Shown here piece by piece: positions 8,213-16,853 of a stretch of 64,000 nucleotides of DNA (position 1 is its first letter; the number at the start of each line of letters is the position of its first letter). The position numbers and the translations under genes are program-made. The stretch spans positions 186,001 to 250,000 of the forward strand of contig BMUX01000003.1 in the NCBI GenBank assembly GCA_014650415.1, in the 5' to 3' direction. The DNA comes from Streptomyces spiroverticillatus (lineage in GTDB: Bacteria > Actinomycetota > Actinomycetes > Streptomycetales > Streptomycetaceae). The notes under the pieces are model-generated. The model was not told where the DNA came from and did no database searches. It was given only the letters and a program-made list of their open reading frames with translations.

Positions 8213-8791
8213 ATGATCGACGACACCGCGAAGAACCTCCTGCACGGGCGCCTGCGCCGGGACCGCCAGGCGCTGCTCTGGAAGCTCGACGGCCTGTCCG
8301 AGTACGACGCCCGCCGCCCGCTGACCGCGACCGGCACCAACCTCCTCGGCCTGGTCAAGCACGTGGCCACCGTCGAGGCCCGGTACTTCGGCGAGGTCTT
8401 CGGCCGCCCGTCCCCGGAACCGCTGCCCCGGTGGCAGGACTCCGACGGCAGCGACCACTGGGCGGCCGAGGACGAGAGCCTGGATGAGGTCGTGGCCTTC
8501 TACCGGCGTACGTGGGAGCACGCGGACGCGACGATCGACGCGCTGCCGCTGGACGCTCCCGGTCATGTGCCGTGGTGGCGGGAGCCCGCCCCGAACACGA
8601 CCCTGTTCGCCGTCTTCGTCCACGTCCTGGGCGAGACCGTCCGGCATGCGGGACATGCCGACATCCTGCGCGAGAGCGTCGACGGGAGGACCGGAGTGCG
8701 GGCCGAGAACGAGCAGTTGGTGGACGAGGAGGCCCGCGCGGCCCTGCGCGCGAGGATCGAGCGGGCCGCGGCCGGATCGCTGATGTCGTAG
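8213..8791 (+). CDS. DinB/DUF664 family protein
   Basis: A 192-residue protein with the DinB-like four-helix fold: LLGLVKHVATVEARYFGEVFG carries the first histidine, and HVLGETVRHAGHADILRESVDG carries the other two metal ligands. Starting at the ATG at 8213 (MIDDTAKN) gives the normal family length. It follows the ABC-F gene by 33 bp on the same strand and may be co-transcribed with it. It is clearly related to, but not a close copy of, the DinB protein at 5871-6383. A thiol-S-transferase or detoxification role is possible by family, not shown. Confidence 0.9.
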   Translation: MIDDTAKNLLHGRLRRDRQALLWKLDGLSEYDARRPLTATGTNLLGLVKHVATVEARYFGEVFGRPSPEPLPRWQDSDGSDHWAAEDESLDEVVAFYRRTWEHADATIDALPLDAPGHVPWWREPAPNTTLFAVFVHVLGETVRHAGHADILRESVDGRTGVRAENEQLVDEEARAALRARIERAAAGSLMS

Positions 8792-8812
8792 CGGCGGACG
8801 CGGATACGCGAG

Positions 8813-8848
8813 AGGGGCGGCACCCGGGGAATCCCGGCTGCCGCCCCT
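8813..8848. terminator. Bidirectional hairpin between convergent genes
   Basis: A 10-bp stem AGGGGCGGCA / TGCCGCCCCT with an additional inner CCCGGG/CCCGG pairing lies between the ends of the DinB gene and the 5'-nucleotidase gene. Location between two converging stops supports a shared terminator. Confidence 0.7.
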
Positions 8849-8886
8849 TCACGTGCCCCTGTGCGGGCACGTACCCCTGTGCGGGA

Positions 8887-10734
8887 CTACTTCACGATCG
8901 TGATCCGGTCCGTGGCCGGCGGTGCGATCGGCTTGGCGGCGCTGGAGTTCGCGGCCAGGTAGGCGTTGAAGACGTCCAGGTCGGAGGCCGCGTTGAGCTT
9001 GTTCTTGCCGAGGGCGAGGGCGGGGAAGTTGTCGCCGCCGCCGGCCAGGAACTCGTTCATCGCGACGCGGTAGGTCTTGGCGGGGTCGATGGCCTCGCCG
9101 TTGAGCTTGATGGTCGCGGCGTCGATGCGGTCGGCGCCCTTCTTGGTCAGGTCCAGGGTGTACGTGAGGCCCTTGGAGATCTGGAGGATCTTCGGGGAGG
9201 CCTCGTTACCGCCGCTGACCTGCTGCTTCAGCGCGGCGATGAGGTCGGCGCCGGTCAGGTCGACGACGTTCATCAGGTTGGTGAAGGGCTGGACGGTGAA
9301 GGCCTCGCCGTAGGTGACGACGCCGTCCCCTTCCGCGCCGGACGCCTTGTAGACCAGGTCGGAGCGGATGCCGCCGGGGTTCATCAGGGCGAGCTGCGCA
9401 CCGCCCTTGTCGGCGGCGGACAGGCCCTGCTGCTGGGCGTCGGCGATGAGGTTGCCGAGCGGCTTCTCCATCGCGGGGGAACCGCGGCCTTCGATGTCGG
9501 CGGAGATGTAGCCCTGGGGGCGGTTGGCGATCGGCGCGGCGAGGACGTTCCAGCGCGCGATCAGGTCCCGCATGTCCGAGCCCAGCTTCTCCCGCTCGGG
9601 CTGGTCACGGGTGACGATGTGGTTGCGCGAGCTCGGCGCCTTGGCGGCCGTACGGACGATGTCCTTGGTACGGCGGTCGTAGGTGAGCGTCGTCTCCGTG
9701 TAGACCTTGCCGAAGGAGGCGGCGGAGGTCACCAGGCGGGGGTTGCCCGCCGGGTCGGGGATGGTGCAGACGTAACTCTGGTGGGTGTGGCCGGTGACCA
9801 GCGCGTCGACCTTGGGGCTGATGCCCTTGGCGATGTCCTTGATCGGACCCGAGATGCCGTCGCCGGGGCCGGGGCTGTCGCAGTTGTAGTCGTACGTGGA
9901 GGAGGCGGGGGCGCCGCCCTCGTGGATGAGCGCGACGATGGACTTCACGCCCTGCCGGTCGAGCTCCTTGGCGTACTTGTTGACCGTCTCGATCTCGTCG
10001 TGGAACTTCAGGCCCTTGACGCCGGCCGCCGTGACGATGCCCGGGGTGTTCTCCAGCGTGACGCCGATGAAGCCGATCTTGACGCCGTTCTTCTTCCACA
10101 CCGTGTACGGCTTGAGCAGCGTCTTGCCGGACTTCTCCTTGGTGACGTTCGCGGAGAGGTACGGGAAGTCGGCGCCCTTGAACTTCTTGGGCTTGCCCTT
10201 CTTGTCCTTCTCGTAGCACCCCTCGGTGGGGTGGCAGCCACCGTTCTGGATGCGCAGCAGCTCCGCCGAGCCCTCGTCGAACTCGTGGTTGCCGACGCTC
10301 GTCACGTCGAGCTTCATCTTGTTGAGCGCCTCGACGGTGGGCTCGTCGTGGAAGAGCCCCGACAGCATCGGGCTGCCGCCGATCATGTCGCCCGCGGCGG
10401 CCGTGACCGAGTACGCCTTGCCCTGCCGGGCCTTGCGCAGGCTCGTCGCCAGGTGCTCGACACCGCCGGCGTCGACGATGCCGACCTTGCCCGAGGAACC
10501 GGCCGGGGGCTCCAGGTTGCCGTGCAGGTCGTTGAAGGAGAGGAGCTGCACGTCGACGGTGCGCGGGCCACCGGGCCCGTGACCGCCGTGACCGTGACCG
10601 CCGTGCCCCTGCGCGGACGCGGGCATCGCGGCGACGAGGGCACCGGCGGTGGTGAGACCGGCCGCGGCGAAGAGGAACCGCCGGGCGGCGCGGTTCTGCC
10701 GGGCAGGACGGGGCGGACGAGGGTTCGCTGACAT
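8887..10734 (-). CDS. Secreted bifunctional metallophosphatase / 5'-nucleotidase (UshA type)
   Basis: A 615-residue exported enzyme that removes phosphate from nucleotides or cyclic nucleotides. The N-terminus carries a twin-arginine-like signal (RAARRFLFAAAGLTTAGALVA, then ASAQG), followed by a His/Gly-rich stretch. The metallophosphatase domain shows NDLHGN (about residue 70), GNHEFDEG and GHTHQSY, the di-metal ligands. The C-terminal 5'-nucleotidase domain contains GGIRSD, VQPF and the FLAGGGDNFPAL substrate loop. It is transcribed away from mshD and ends at a shared terminator. Phosphate scavenging is the likely role. Confidence 0.95.
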   Translation of the reverse strand: MSANPRPPRPARQNRAARRFLFAAAGLTTAGALVAAMPASAQGHGGHGHGGHGPGGPRTVDVQLLSFNDLHGNLEPPAGSSGKVGIVDAGGVEHLATSLRKARQGKAYSVTAAAGDMIGGSPMLSGLFHDEPTVEALNKMKLDVTSVGNHEFDEGSAELLRIQNGGCHPTEGCYEKDKKGKPKKFKGADFPYLSANVTKEKSGKTLLKPYTVWKKNGVKIGFIGVTLENTPGIVTAAGVKGLKFHDEIETVNKYAKELDRQGVKSIVALIHEGGAPASSTYDYNCDSPGPGDGISGPIKDIAKGISPKVDALVTGHTHQSYVCTIPDPAGNPRLVTSAASFGKVYTETTLTYDRRTKDIVRTAAKAPSSRNHIVTRDQPEREKLGSDMRDLIARWNVLAAPIANRPQGYISADIEGRGSPAMEKPLGNLIADAQQQGLSAADKGGAQLALMNPGGIRSDLVYKASGAEGDGVVTYGEAFTVQPFTNLMNVVDLTGADLIAALKQQVSGGNEASPKILQISKGLTYTLDLTKKGADRIDAATIKLNGEAIDPAKTYRVAMNEFLAGGGDNFPALALGKNKLNAASDLDVFNAYLAANSSAAKPIAPPATDRITIVK

Positions 10735-10978
10735 CTGTCCCCTTGTGAGTTCAGCGTGAAGGGTGCGGGGTGCGTTGGTGAGCCTAAAGTCAACGCGCGT
10801 AGCGCAACAGGGGGGTGCGGGTTACGAGGTGGTTTCCGTTGGCGGTACGTCAGGGTTTGTGCGGATGACGGAGCTTCGGCGGGAGGCCGCTCGCCCGTTC
10901 CGGTCCGGGCGGCGCCCCGCCTCCCGCTCCCCGGCAATCCTCCGCCCCGCACACGGGACTCCCCGTACCCTCGACCCC

Positions 10979-11899
10979 ATGACCAGCGACGCGACTCTTC
11001 CCGGCCCCGGCCGGCTGCGGATCCTCGACGCGCTTGACGGCGCGCAGGCCGCCCAGGTGATCGAGCTACTGACCGATGCCGCCCGTTCCGACGGTGTGCA
11101 GGCCGTCTCCGAGCAGGGGCGGTTGCAGTTGCGGGGCGGGAAGCGGGAGGGGGTCACCCACTTTCTGATCAGTGACGGGGACCAGCTGGTGGGGTACGCC
11201 CAGCTGGAGGACACCGACCCCGTCGAGGCGCCGGCCGCCGAGCTCGTCGTACATCCCGAGCAGCGGGGGAAGGGGTACGGGCGGGCCCTCGGGGACGCCC
11301 TGCTGGACGCGTCCGGGCGGCGGCTGCGGGTGTGGGCGCACGGCGGGAAGCCTGCGGCGCGGCATCTGGCGCAGGTGCTGGGGATGGCGATGTTCCGGGA
11401 GCTGCGGCAGTTGCGGCGACCGTTGAGCCCGCTGGACATCCCGGAGCCCGTGTTCCCGGAGGGCGTGAGCGTACGGACCTATCGGCCCGGGCAGGACGAC
11501 GCGGCGTGGCTGGCCGTGAACGCCGCCGCCTTCGCCCACCACCCCGAGCAGGGGTCCCTCACGCAGCGGGACCTCGACGACCGGAAGGCGGAGGAGTGGT
11601 TCGACCCGAAGGGGTTCTTCCTCGCCGAGAAGGGCGGGGAGATCGTCGGGTTCCACTGGACCAAGGTGCACCGCGAGGAGCAGCTCGGTGAGGTGTACGT
11701 CGTCGGGGTCGCGCCCGGCGCGCAGGGCGGCGGGCTCGGGAAGGCGCTGACCGCGACGGGGCTGCGGCACCTCGCGGCGGAGGGGCTGCCGACGGCTTCG
11801 CTGTATGTGGATGCCGACAATGTGGCGGCGGTGACGGTTTACGAGCGGCTCGGATTCACCACGTACGAAACGGACTTGATGTACCGGACCGAGTCGTAG
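10979..11899 (+). CDS. mshD: Mycothiol synthase (double GNAT acetyltransferase)
   Basis: The last enzyme of mycothiol biosynthesis: it acetylates Cys-GlcN-Ins with acetyl-CoA. The 306-residue protein consists of two GNAT modules. The first carries the motif RGKGYGRALG (about 95-104), the second QGGGLGKALT (about 245-254) with the preceding GEVYVVGVAPGA strand and the VYERLGFTTYETDLMY ending typical of MshD. The start is the ATG at 10979 (MTSDATLPG). A long in-frame extension upstream has the wrong composition and reaches into the divergent promoter region. A strong intrinsic terminator follows. Mycothiol is the main low-molecular-weight thiol of actinomycetes. Confidence 0.93.
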   Translation: MTSDATLPGPGRLRILDALDGAQAAQVIELLTDAARSDGVQAVSEQGRLQLRGGKREGVTHFLISDGDQLVGYAQLEDTDPVEAPAAELVVHPEQRGKGYGRALGDALLDASGRRLRVWAHGGKPAARHLAQVLGMAMFRELRQLRRPLSPLDIPEPVFPEGVSVRTYRPGQDDAAWLAVNAAAFAHHPEQGSLTQRDLDDRKAEEWFDPKGFFLAEKGGEIVGFHWTKVHREEQLGEVYVVGVAPGAQGGGLGKALTATGLRHLAAEGLPTASLYVDADNVAAVTVYERLGFTTYETDLMYRTES

Positions 11900-11922
11900 G
11901 GGACGGGCTCAGCCCCCGCTGA

Positions 11923-11952
11923 GGGCCGGTGTCGATTGACACCGGCCCTTTT
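11923..11952 (+). terminator. Intrinsic terminator after mshD
   Basis: Perfect 11-bp stem GGGCCGGTGTC / GACACCGGCCC with a GATT loop, followed directly by TTTT. It separates mshD from the GntR-ABC operon. Confidence 0.9.
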
Positions 11953-11962
11953 CTGGATCACG

Positions 11963-11986
11963 CTTTCACTAATCAAGTAGTGAAAG
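11963..11986. promoter_or_regulatory. Inverted-repeat operator in front of the GntR (YtrA-type) gene
   Basis: CTTTCACTA (11963-11971) and TAGTGAAAG (11978-11986) form a perfect 9-bp inverted repeat with a six-base spacer. It ends 14 bp before the GntR start codon and overlaps the place where the promoter must lie. YtrA-subfamily regulators usually repress their own operon from such a site. Confidence 0.7.
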
Positions 11987-12000
11987 GGGGGTGAAGCGCG

Positions 12001-12390
12001 ATGGTCGAGTACCGCATCGACCGGCGCAGTGGCGTCGCCACCTACCTCCAGATCGTCCAGCAGACCAAGCACGCCCTGCGGCTCGGCCTGCTGGAGCCGG
12101 GCGATCAGCTCCCCACCGCACGCGCGGTGGTGGAGGCGACCGCCATCAACCCGAACACCGTGCTCAAGGCGTACCGGGAGCTGGAGCGGGAGGGCCTGGT
12201 GGAGGCCAGGCGAGGGATGGGCACGTTCGTGACCCGTTCCCTGGGGGCCGCGCAGCCCGCCGATTCACCACTGCGCGAGGAACTGCGGAAGTGGGCCGAG
12301 CGGGCCAGGTCGTCGGGGATGGACAAGGACGACGTGGCCGCGCTCTTCACCTCCGTACTGGATCAGATCTTCGAAGGGGAGCAGGGATGA
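12001..12390 (+). CDS. GntR family regulator, YtrA subfamily
   Basis: A short regulator of 129 residues: an N-terminal winged helix (YLQIVQQTKHALRLGLLEPGDQLPTARAVVEATAINPNTVLKAYRELEREGLVEARRGMGTFV) and only a small C-terminal helical tail (about residues 88-129) for dimerisation. That brevity defines the YtrA subfamily, which lacks the large effector domains of other GntR proteins and typically controls a downstream ABC transporter. The stop overlaps the ATPase start (ATGA). The palindrome directly upstream is the probable autoregulatory operator. Envelope-active compounds are the usual inducers in this family. Confidence 0.95.
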   Translation: MVEYRIDRRSGVATYLQIVQQTKHALRLGLLEPGDQLPTARAVVEATAINPNTVLKAYRELEREGLVEARRGMGTFVTRSLGAAQPADSPLREELRKWAERARSSGMDKDDVAALFTSVLDQIFEGEQG

Positions 12391-13301
12391 GCATTGCCGC
12401 GATCGAGGCGGTCGGCCTCGGCAAGAGGTACGGACGGCTGGGGAAGTGGGCGGTCCAGGACTGCTCCTTCCGGCTGCCGCAAGGGCAGATCTGCGCGCTG
12501 GTCGGGCCCAACGGGGCAGGTAAGTCAACCCTGTTGGGTCAGCTGGCGGGGCTGGTACGGCCCTCGCGGGGCGAGCTGCGGGTGATGGGGAAGACGCCGG
12601 GTGCGGCACGTCAGCAGCTCGCCTTCCTGGCGCAGGAGAAGCCGCTGTACCCGCAGTTCACGATCGAAGAGACCCTGCGCATGGGCCAGGAGCTGAACCC
12701 GGGCCACTGGGACGCCGAGCGCGCCGCCCGCATCGTCAAGGAGGGCGACCTCGACCCCGGCACCAAGGTCCGCGAGCTGTCCGGCGGCCAGCGCACCCGG
12801 GTCGCGCTCGCCCTGTGCCTGGGCAAGCAGCCCGACCTGCTGCTCCTGGACGAGCCGATGGCCGACCTGGACCCGCTCGCCCGCCACCAGCTGATGGGCA
12901 ACCTCCTCGCCGAGGCCGGCGAGAGCGGCACCACCGTGGTCATCTCCTCCCACATCCTCGCCGAGCTGGAAGGCGCCTGCGACTACCTCCTGCTCATGGA
13001 GAACGGACGCATCCGCCTGGGCGGCGAGACCGACGAACTCCTCTCCGCGCACGCCCTGTTGTCGGGTCCGGTCACGGAGATCGGGGCCGGGACGACCGTC
13101 GTGGAGTCGAAGGTGACGGGGCGTCACATGACTGCTCTGGTGCGGCGGGACAGCGAGCCGCTGGGCGGCGACTGGGAGGTCGTCGAGCCGACCCTGGAGG
13201 AGCTGCTGCTGGCCCACATGCGGTCGCCGCAGGCGCCCGCACTGCTGACGCCGAGCGCGGAACCGCAGGCTGTGCGCGCCGGAGCGGGGGTCGCGGCATG
13301 A
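12387..13301 (+). CDS. ABC transporter ATP-binding protein
   Basis: The ATPase of a drug- or peptide-type exporter, 304 residues. Walker A is GPNGAGKST (about 41-49), the signature is LSGGQRTRVALAL, Walker B is LLLLDEPMADLDP and the switch is SSHILAELEG. The C-terminal 80 residues form the regulatory extension common in CcmA-type ATPases (IRLGGETDELLSAHALLSGPV). It starts at the ATG overlapping the GntR stop and ends overlapping the first permease gene, so the operon is tightly coupled. It must serve the four membrane proteins encoded downstream, because no other ATPase gene is nearby. Confidence 0.95.
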   Translation: MSIAAIEAVGLGKRYGRLGKWAVQDCSFRLPQGQICALVGPNGAGKSTLLGQLAGLVRPSRGELRVMGKTPGAARQQLAFLAQEKPLYPQFTIEETLRMGQELNPGHWDAERAARIVKEGDLDPGTKVRELSGGQRTRVALALCLGKQPDLLLLDEPMADLDPLARHQLMGNLLAEAGESGTTVVISSHILAELEGACDYLLLMENGRIRLGGETDELLSAHALLSGPVTEIGAGTTVVESKVTGRHMTALVRRDSEPLGGDWEVVEPTLEELLLAHMRSPQAPALLTPSAEPQAVRAGAGVAA

Positions 13302-14260
13302 GCGCGACGTCCTCGATCTCCCTGCTGCCCCGGCTGAGCGGGCCCCGCTGGGTCGCCGCCCACCAACACCGCACCACGGGGCGGGTGTTCGGCGGATTCG
13401 TCGCGGTGTCCTTCCTCGCCGTCGCTGCCTTCCTCGCCGTCTCGGCGGGCGCCGACCCGAAGGCCGACTTCGCCCAGTCCGCCGACACCGGCATGACCAT
13501 GCTGCTGCAGCGCGTGGCCGGGGCGGGGATGCTGCTGCCCGCGCTGGTGGGGGCGTTCGTCGCGGGCCCTCTGGTCGCGAGGGAGCTGGAGTCGGGTACG
13601 TACACCTGGCTGTGGACGCAGTCCGTCTCGCCGGTCCGCTGGCTGGCGACGAAGCTGGCGCTGGTGTCGGCGGTGACGCTGAGCGGGACGGCCGTGCTGG
13701 TGGTGCTGTTCCGGCTGGCCAGGGGCGCGCTGAGCGCTGAGGCCCAGTTCTCGCTGAGCTGGTACGACACCGCGTACGAGATGCTCGGGCCGGTGCAGGT
13801 CGCGATGTGCGCGCTGGGCATCGGGGTCGGCGCCCTGGTGGGACTGCTGGTGCGCAAAACCGTGCCCGCGATGGTGGTCGCCGGAATCACGGTGCTCACC
13901 GTCGCCTGGGTGTTCACCGGGCTGCTGCGGAAGTCGCTGTGGCCGGTCGAGACGCTGGTGTCGAAGACGCCGATCGAGTCGCTGCACACGCCCGCGGTGT
14001 GGGACTTCGCCGACGGCATGCTGACCGCGTCCGGCACGCGCGTCCTCACTGAGACGTGCTGGGGGACCGAGGGCGTCGGGAAGACGCCGGAGCAGTGCAT
14101 GGCCGACCTGGGCGGCGTCCAGTACTTCGCCGACGTCCACCCCGAGTCCCACTTCTGGCCGCTCCAACTCATCGAGTCCGGGCTGCTGTTGGTATTGGCG
14201 GGCCTCGCGGTCGCCGTCGCCTTCCGGGTACTGCGGGGCCGCCACGCGGGGGCGTCGTGA
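13298..14260 (+). CDS. ABC transporter permease 1 of 4 (ABC-2-like)
   Basis: A 320-residue membrane protein with about six helices. Two hallmarks recur in all four permeases of this operon: the first cytoplasmic loop GPLVARELESGTYTWLWTQSVSPVRWLATKL and, except in permease 2, a large external loop before the last helix ending in DVHPESHFWPLQLIES. The loop here contains a pair of cysteines (ETCWGTEG and EQCMADLGG) that may be disulfide-linked. It overlaps the ATPase gene by four bases (ATGA) and permease 2 by four (GTGA). The operon logic suggests export of, or resistance to, an envelope-active molecule. Confidence 0.9.
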   Translation: MSATSSISLLPRLSGPRWVAAHQHRTTGRVFGGFVAVSFLAVAAFLAVSAGADPKADFAQSADTGMTMLLQRVAGAGMLLPALVGAFVAGPLVARELESGTYTWLWTQSVSPVRWLATKLALVSAVTLSGTAVLVVLFRLARGALSAEAQFSLSWYDTAYEMLGPVQVAMCALGIGVGALVGLLVRKTVPAMVVAGITVLTVAWVFTGLLRKSLWPVETLVSKTPIESLHTPAVWDFADGMLTASGTRVLTETCWGTEGVGKTPEQCMADLGGVQYFADVHPESHFWPLQLIESGLLLVLAGLAVAVAFRVLRGRHAGAS

Positions 14261-14895
14261 GCGCCGTGGGGGTGGCGCCGGGGGGCCGTGCCGTTCCGTA
14301 CCGGCACGTGATGCACCAGCACCGGGCGGCGCTGTGGACGGCGCTGATCCTGGCGGGTATCGCGGTGGCGCTCTCGGTCGGCAAACGGCTGTGGACGGCC
14401 GACGGGGGCTGGGGGCTGTCCGGTGGGACGGCGATCTCGGCGATGCTGCCGCTGTACGGCGGGGTGCAGGTGGCGGGGCCGATGGTCGCCGAGGAGCTGG
14501 CCACCGGGACGTACAAACTGGCCTGGACGCAGGGCGTGACCCCGGCCCGCTGGCTGGCGGCGAAGCTCGCGGTGCCGGCGGTGCTGCTGGTCGCGCTGGC
14601 GGTGGGGCTGGGGTGGGTGCACGGCTCCGAGCTGGCATTCGGTCCCGTACCGATCGCCTTCGTACTGTGCGCGGTGGCCTTCGGGGCGCTGGCCGGGCTG
14701 CTGGTGCGGCGGACGACTCCGGCGATGTTTCTGACCGGGGCCGCGCTCGGGGTCCTGTCCCTGGCGGGACATGCACAGCCGCACGACACGTTCGAGGCTC
14801 AACTCAGGCTGGCCGTGCCGCTGTTGGTGGGGGCGGGGGTGGCGGTGGGGGGCTCGTTTCTGCTTCTTCGTCGGATGGCCAGGGGGGATTCCTGA
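14257..14895 (+). CDS. ABC transporter permease 2 of 4 (short form)
   Basis: A 212-residue paralogue of the flanking permeases. It keeps the core loop (GPMVAEELATGTYKLAWTQGVTPARWLAAKL) and the LVRRTTPAMFLTG segment but lacks the large extracellular loop with the cysteines and the HFWPLQL motif; the region after helix 5 collapses to AGHAQPHDTFEAQLRLAV. The GTG start overlaps the previous stop. The truncation is in frame and the gene is otherwise intact, so it looks like a functional variant subunit rather than a decayed copy. Confidence 0.88.
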   Translation: MSAVGVAPGGRAVPYRHVMHQHRAALWTALILAGIAVALSVGKRLWTADGGWGLSGGTAISAMLPLYGGVQVAGPMVAEELATGTYKLAWTQGVTPARWLAAKLAVPAVLLVALAVGLGWVHGSELAFGPVPIAFVLCAVAFGALAGLLVRRTTPAMFLTGAALGVLSLAGHAQPHDTFEAQLRLAVPLLVGAGVAVGGSFLLLRRMARGDS

Positions 14896-15923
14896 TGAGT
14901 GGTACGACGAGCACGTTGAGTCCGGAGCGTACGACTGCGCCCGCAGGCCCCGCGAAGGCCCCGGGGGCGCTGGGCGGGGCGATCCGGGCGGCCGTGCGGC
15001 AGCACAAGTGGGCGCTGCGGATCACGCTGGCGCTGCTGGTGCTGGTCGTGGGGGTGTGGGCCGGGCTGCGGGTGTGGCTGGAGGCGTCGGGAGTGTCGCC
15101 GGACGCCAACAACTACGGCGTGCGCAGCGCCAAGATGCTGGCCAAGTACGCCGCTGACGTCTTCTCCGTACTGCCGCTGCTGGTGGGGGCGTTCGTCGCC
15201 GGGCCGCTGATCGGCAGGGAGCTGGAGTCGGGGACGTACAAGATGGCGTGGACGCAGTCCATGTCCCCCGCCCGCTGGCTGACGATCCGGCTCGCACTGC
15301 CGTTGACGCTGGTCGTGGTGGGTGTGCTGCTGCTGAACGTCTCCTACCGCCTGCTGCGGGGGCCCTTCATCGACGACCCCCTGGCCGGCTGGTACCAGGG
15401 CGGCATCTACCAGGGCCTGGGGCCGGCCTCCCTCGCCTACTGCGTGCTCGCCGTGGCACTGGGTGCACTGGTCGGGCTGCTGGTGCGGCGCTCGGTCGTG
15501 TCCATGGCGGTGACAGCACTGGCCATGGGCCTGCTCGCCACACTGATGAGCAATGTCCGCGGCGGGCTGTGGCCGATGCGTACGGATGTGGGCCCGGAAG
15601 CCGCGATCGTCACGGCGCACGCGCAGGAGACCCGGTGGGGGCACGGCGCGGGCTGGCAGGACGCGCAAGGGGTGCGGATCGACCCCGGGGCGTGCGAGAA
15701 CGCGGCTTCGGAGGCTTCGATGAAGCGCCCCGACGCCTATGAGTCCGTCTTCGAGAAGTGCATGGCGGACCGGGGCGCGACGACGCAGTACGGCGACTAC
15801 CACTCCACGGCGGACTTCCTGCCCATCCAACTCGTCGAGTCCGCCGTCCTGTTGGGCCTCGCCGCCCTCGCGGTCGTGGCCTCCTACGGGCTGCTTCGGA
15901 CACGTCACGGAGGCCGGGCATGA
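14895..15923 (+). CDS. ABC transporter permease 3 of 4
   Basis: A 342-residue paralogue. After a longer cytoplasmic N-terminus (about 45 residues) come the first helix, the conserved loop GPLIGRELESGTYKMAWTQSMSPARWLTIRL, three further helices, an LVRRSVVSMAV segment and a large external loop with two cysteines (GACENAA and EKCMADRG) that ends in HSTADFLPIQLVES before the last helix. It overlaps its neighbours by one base (TGATG) and four bases (ATGA). The cysteine spacing parallels that of permease 1. Confidence 0.9.
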   Translation: MSGTTSTLSPERTTAPAGPAKAPGALGGAIRAAVRQHKWALRITLALLVLVVGVWAGLRVWLEASGVSPDANNYGVRSAKMLAKYAADVFSVLPLLVGAFVAGPLIGRELESGTYKMAWTQSMSPARWLTIRLALPLTLVVVGVLLLNVSYRLLRGPFIDDPLAGWYQGGIYQGLGPASLAYCVLAVALGALVGLLVRRSVVSMAVTALAMGLLATLMSNVRGGLWPMRTDVGPEAAIVTAHAQETRWGHGAGWQDAQGVRIDPGACENAASEASMKRPDAYESVFEKCMADRGATTQYGDYHSTADFLPIQLVESAVLLGLAALAVVASYGLLRTRHGGRA

Positions 15924-16849
15924 GCGGAACACTGAGCGCCGTACGGGTGCAGGGCCCCACCCGCCTCGTCCTGCGGCAGAGCCGGGCCGTGGTCCTGCCG
16001 GCGGCGGTGCTGCTGGGGCTGGGGGTGCTGGCGGCAGGGGTGATGTACCTGGTGGGGGCGGACGACGGTTCGCCGCTCAGGACGACGTCGCGTTCCCTCA
16101 CCGAGTACACCGCGTACACGGCCCTGCTGCTGCCGCTGCTGATCGGGGCACTGGTGGCGGGGCCGCTGGTGGCCCGGGAGCTGGAATCGGGTACGTACCG
16201 GCTGGCCTGGACGCAGGGGATGTCGCCCGCGCGGTGGCTGGCCGCGAAGGCGGGGGTGGCGGCGGGCGCCGCGGTGGCGGCGAGTGTGCTGCTGCTGGTG
16301 GTGTTCCGGCTGGGGCAGGGAACTGCCGAGGGCGTCCACTTCCAGTGGCACCAGGCACACGCCTACGCGGCGTCCGGCACCGCCGGGATCGCCTGCGCGC
16401 TCCTCGGGGTCGCCGTCGGAACGCTCACCGCACTGCTGGTGCGGCGGACGCTGCCCGCGATGGGCGTGGCCGCGGTGGCGACGGGGGCGGTGATGCTGGC
16501 CGTGGGGCAGGTACGGCAGTACCTGTGGCCGGCGATGACGGTGACGGTCCGGGAGTCACCGGAGCTGCGGGCGGGCGTCCTGCCCTCCCACTGGGAGACG
16601 TCCTCCGGGATGGTCACCGATTCGGGGCGGCGGCTGGACTGGGAGGGCTGCTGGAGCCGGCAGGCGGCCGAGACCTACTCCGACCCCAACGCATGCATGA
16701 CGGCACGCGGCGCGGTCGAGCACTTCTCGGACGTGCACCCCGCGTCCCACTTCTGGCCGCTCCAGCTGGTGGAGGCGGGGGTCGTGCTGGCGCTGGCGGC
16801 GGGGACGGTGTGGCTGGCGTTCCGGGTGCTGCGCAGGCTGCACGGGTGA
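15920..16849 (+). CDS. ABC transporter permease 4 of 4
   Basis: A 309-residue paralogue closing the operon. It has the same layout: helix 1, an external segment, the core loop GPLVARELESGTYRLAWTQGMSPARWLAAKA, helices 3-5 with LVRRTLPAMGV, then an external loop with two cysteines (EGCWSRQ and NACMTARG) and DVHPASHFWPLQLVEA before the final helix. It ends four bases before the convergent TPR gene. The four permeases share the core motif closely enough to be tandem duplicates. Confidence 0.9.
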   Translation: MSGTLSAVRVQGPTRLVLRQSRAVVLPAAVLLGLGVLAAGVMYLVGADDGSPLRTTSRSLTEYTAYTALLLPLLIGALVAGPLVARELESGTYRLAWTQGMSPARWLAAKAGVAAGAAVAASVLLLVVFRLGQGTAEGVHFQWHQAHAYAASGTAGIACALLGVAVGTLTALLVRRTLPAMGVAAVATGAVMLAVGQVRQYLWPAMTVTVRESPELRAGVLPSHWETSSGMVTDSGRRLDWEGCWSRQAAETYSDPNACMTARGAVEHFSDVHPASHFWPLQLVEAGVVLALAAGTVWLAFRVLRRLHG

Positions 16850-16853
16850 GGGG

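Noticed and set aside
8512..10731. 739-residue frame opposite the 5'-nucleotidase
   Set aside because: Shadow frame with no conserved motif; the opposite strand encodes a clear secreted nucleotidase.
10735..10800. PHO-box-like repeats upstream of the 5'-nucleotidase gene
   Set aside because: GGCTCACC, CCTTCACG and AACTCACA resemble the GTTCACC repeat only loosely and are not in a strict 11-bp phase, so phosphate control is not claimed as a feature.
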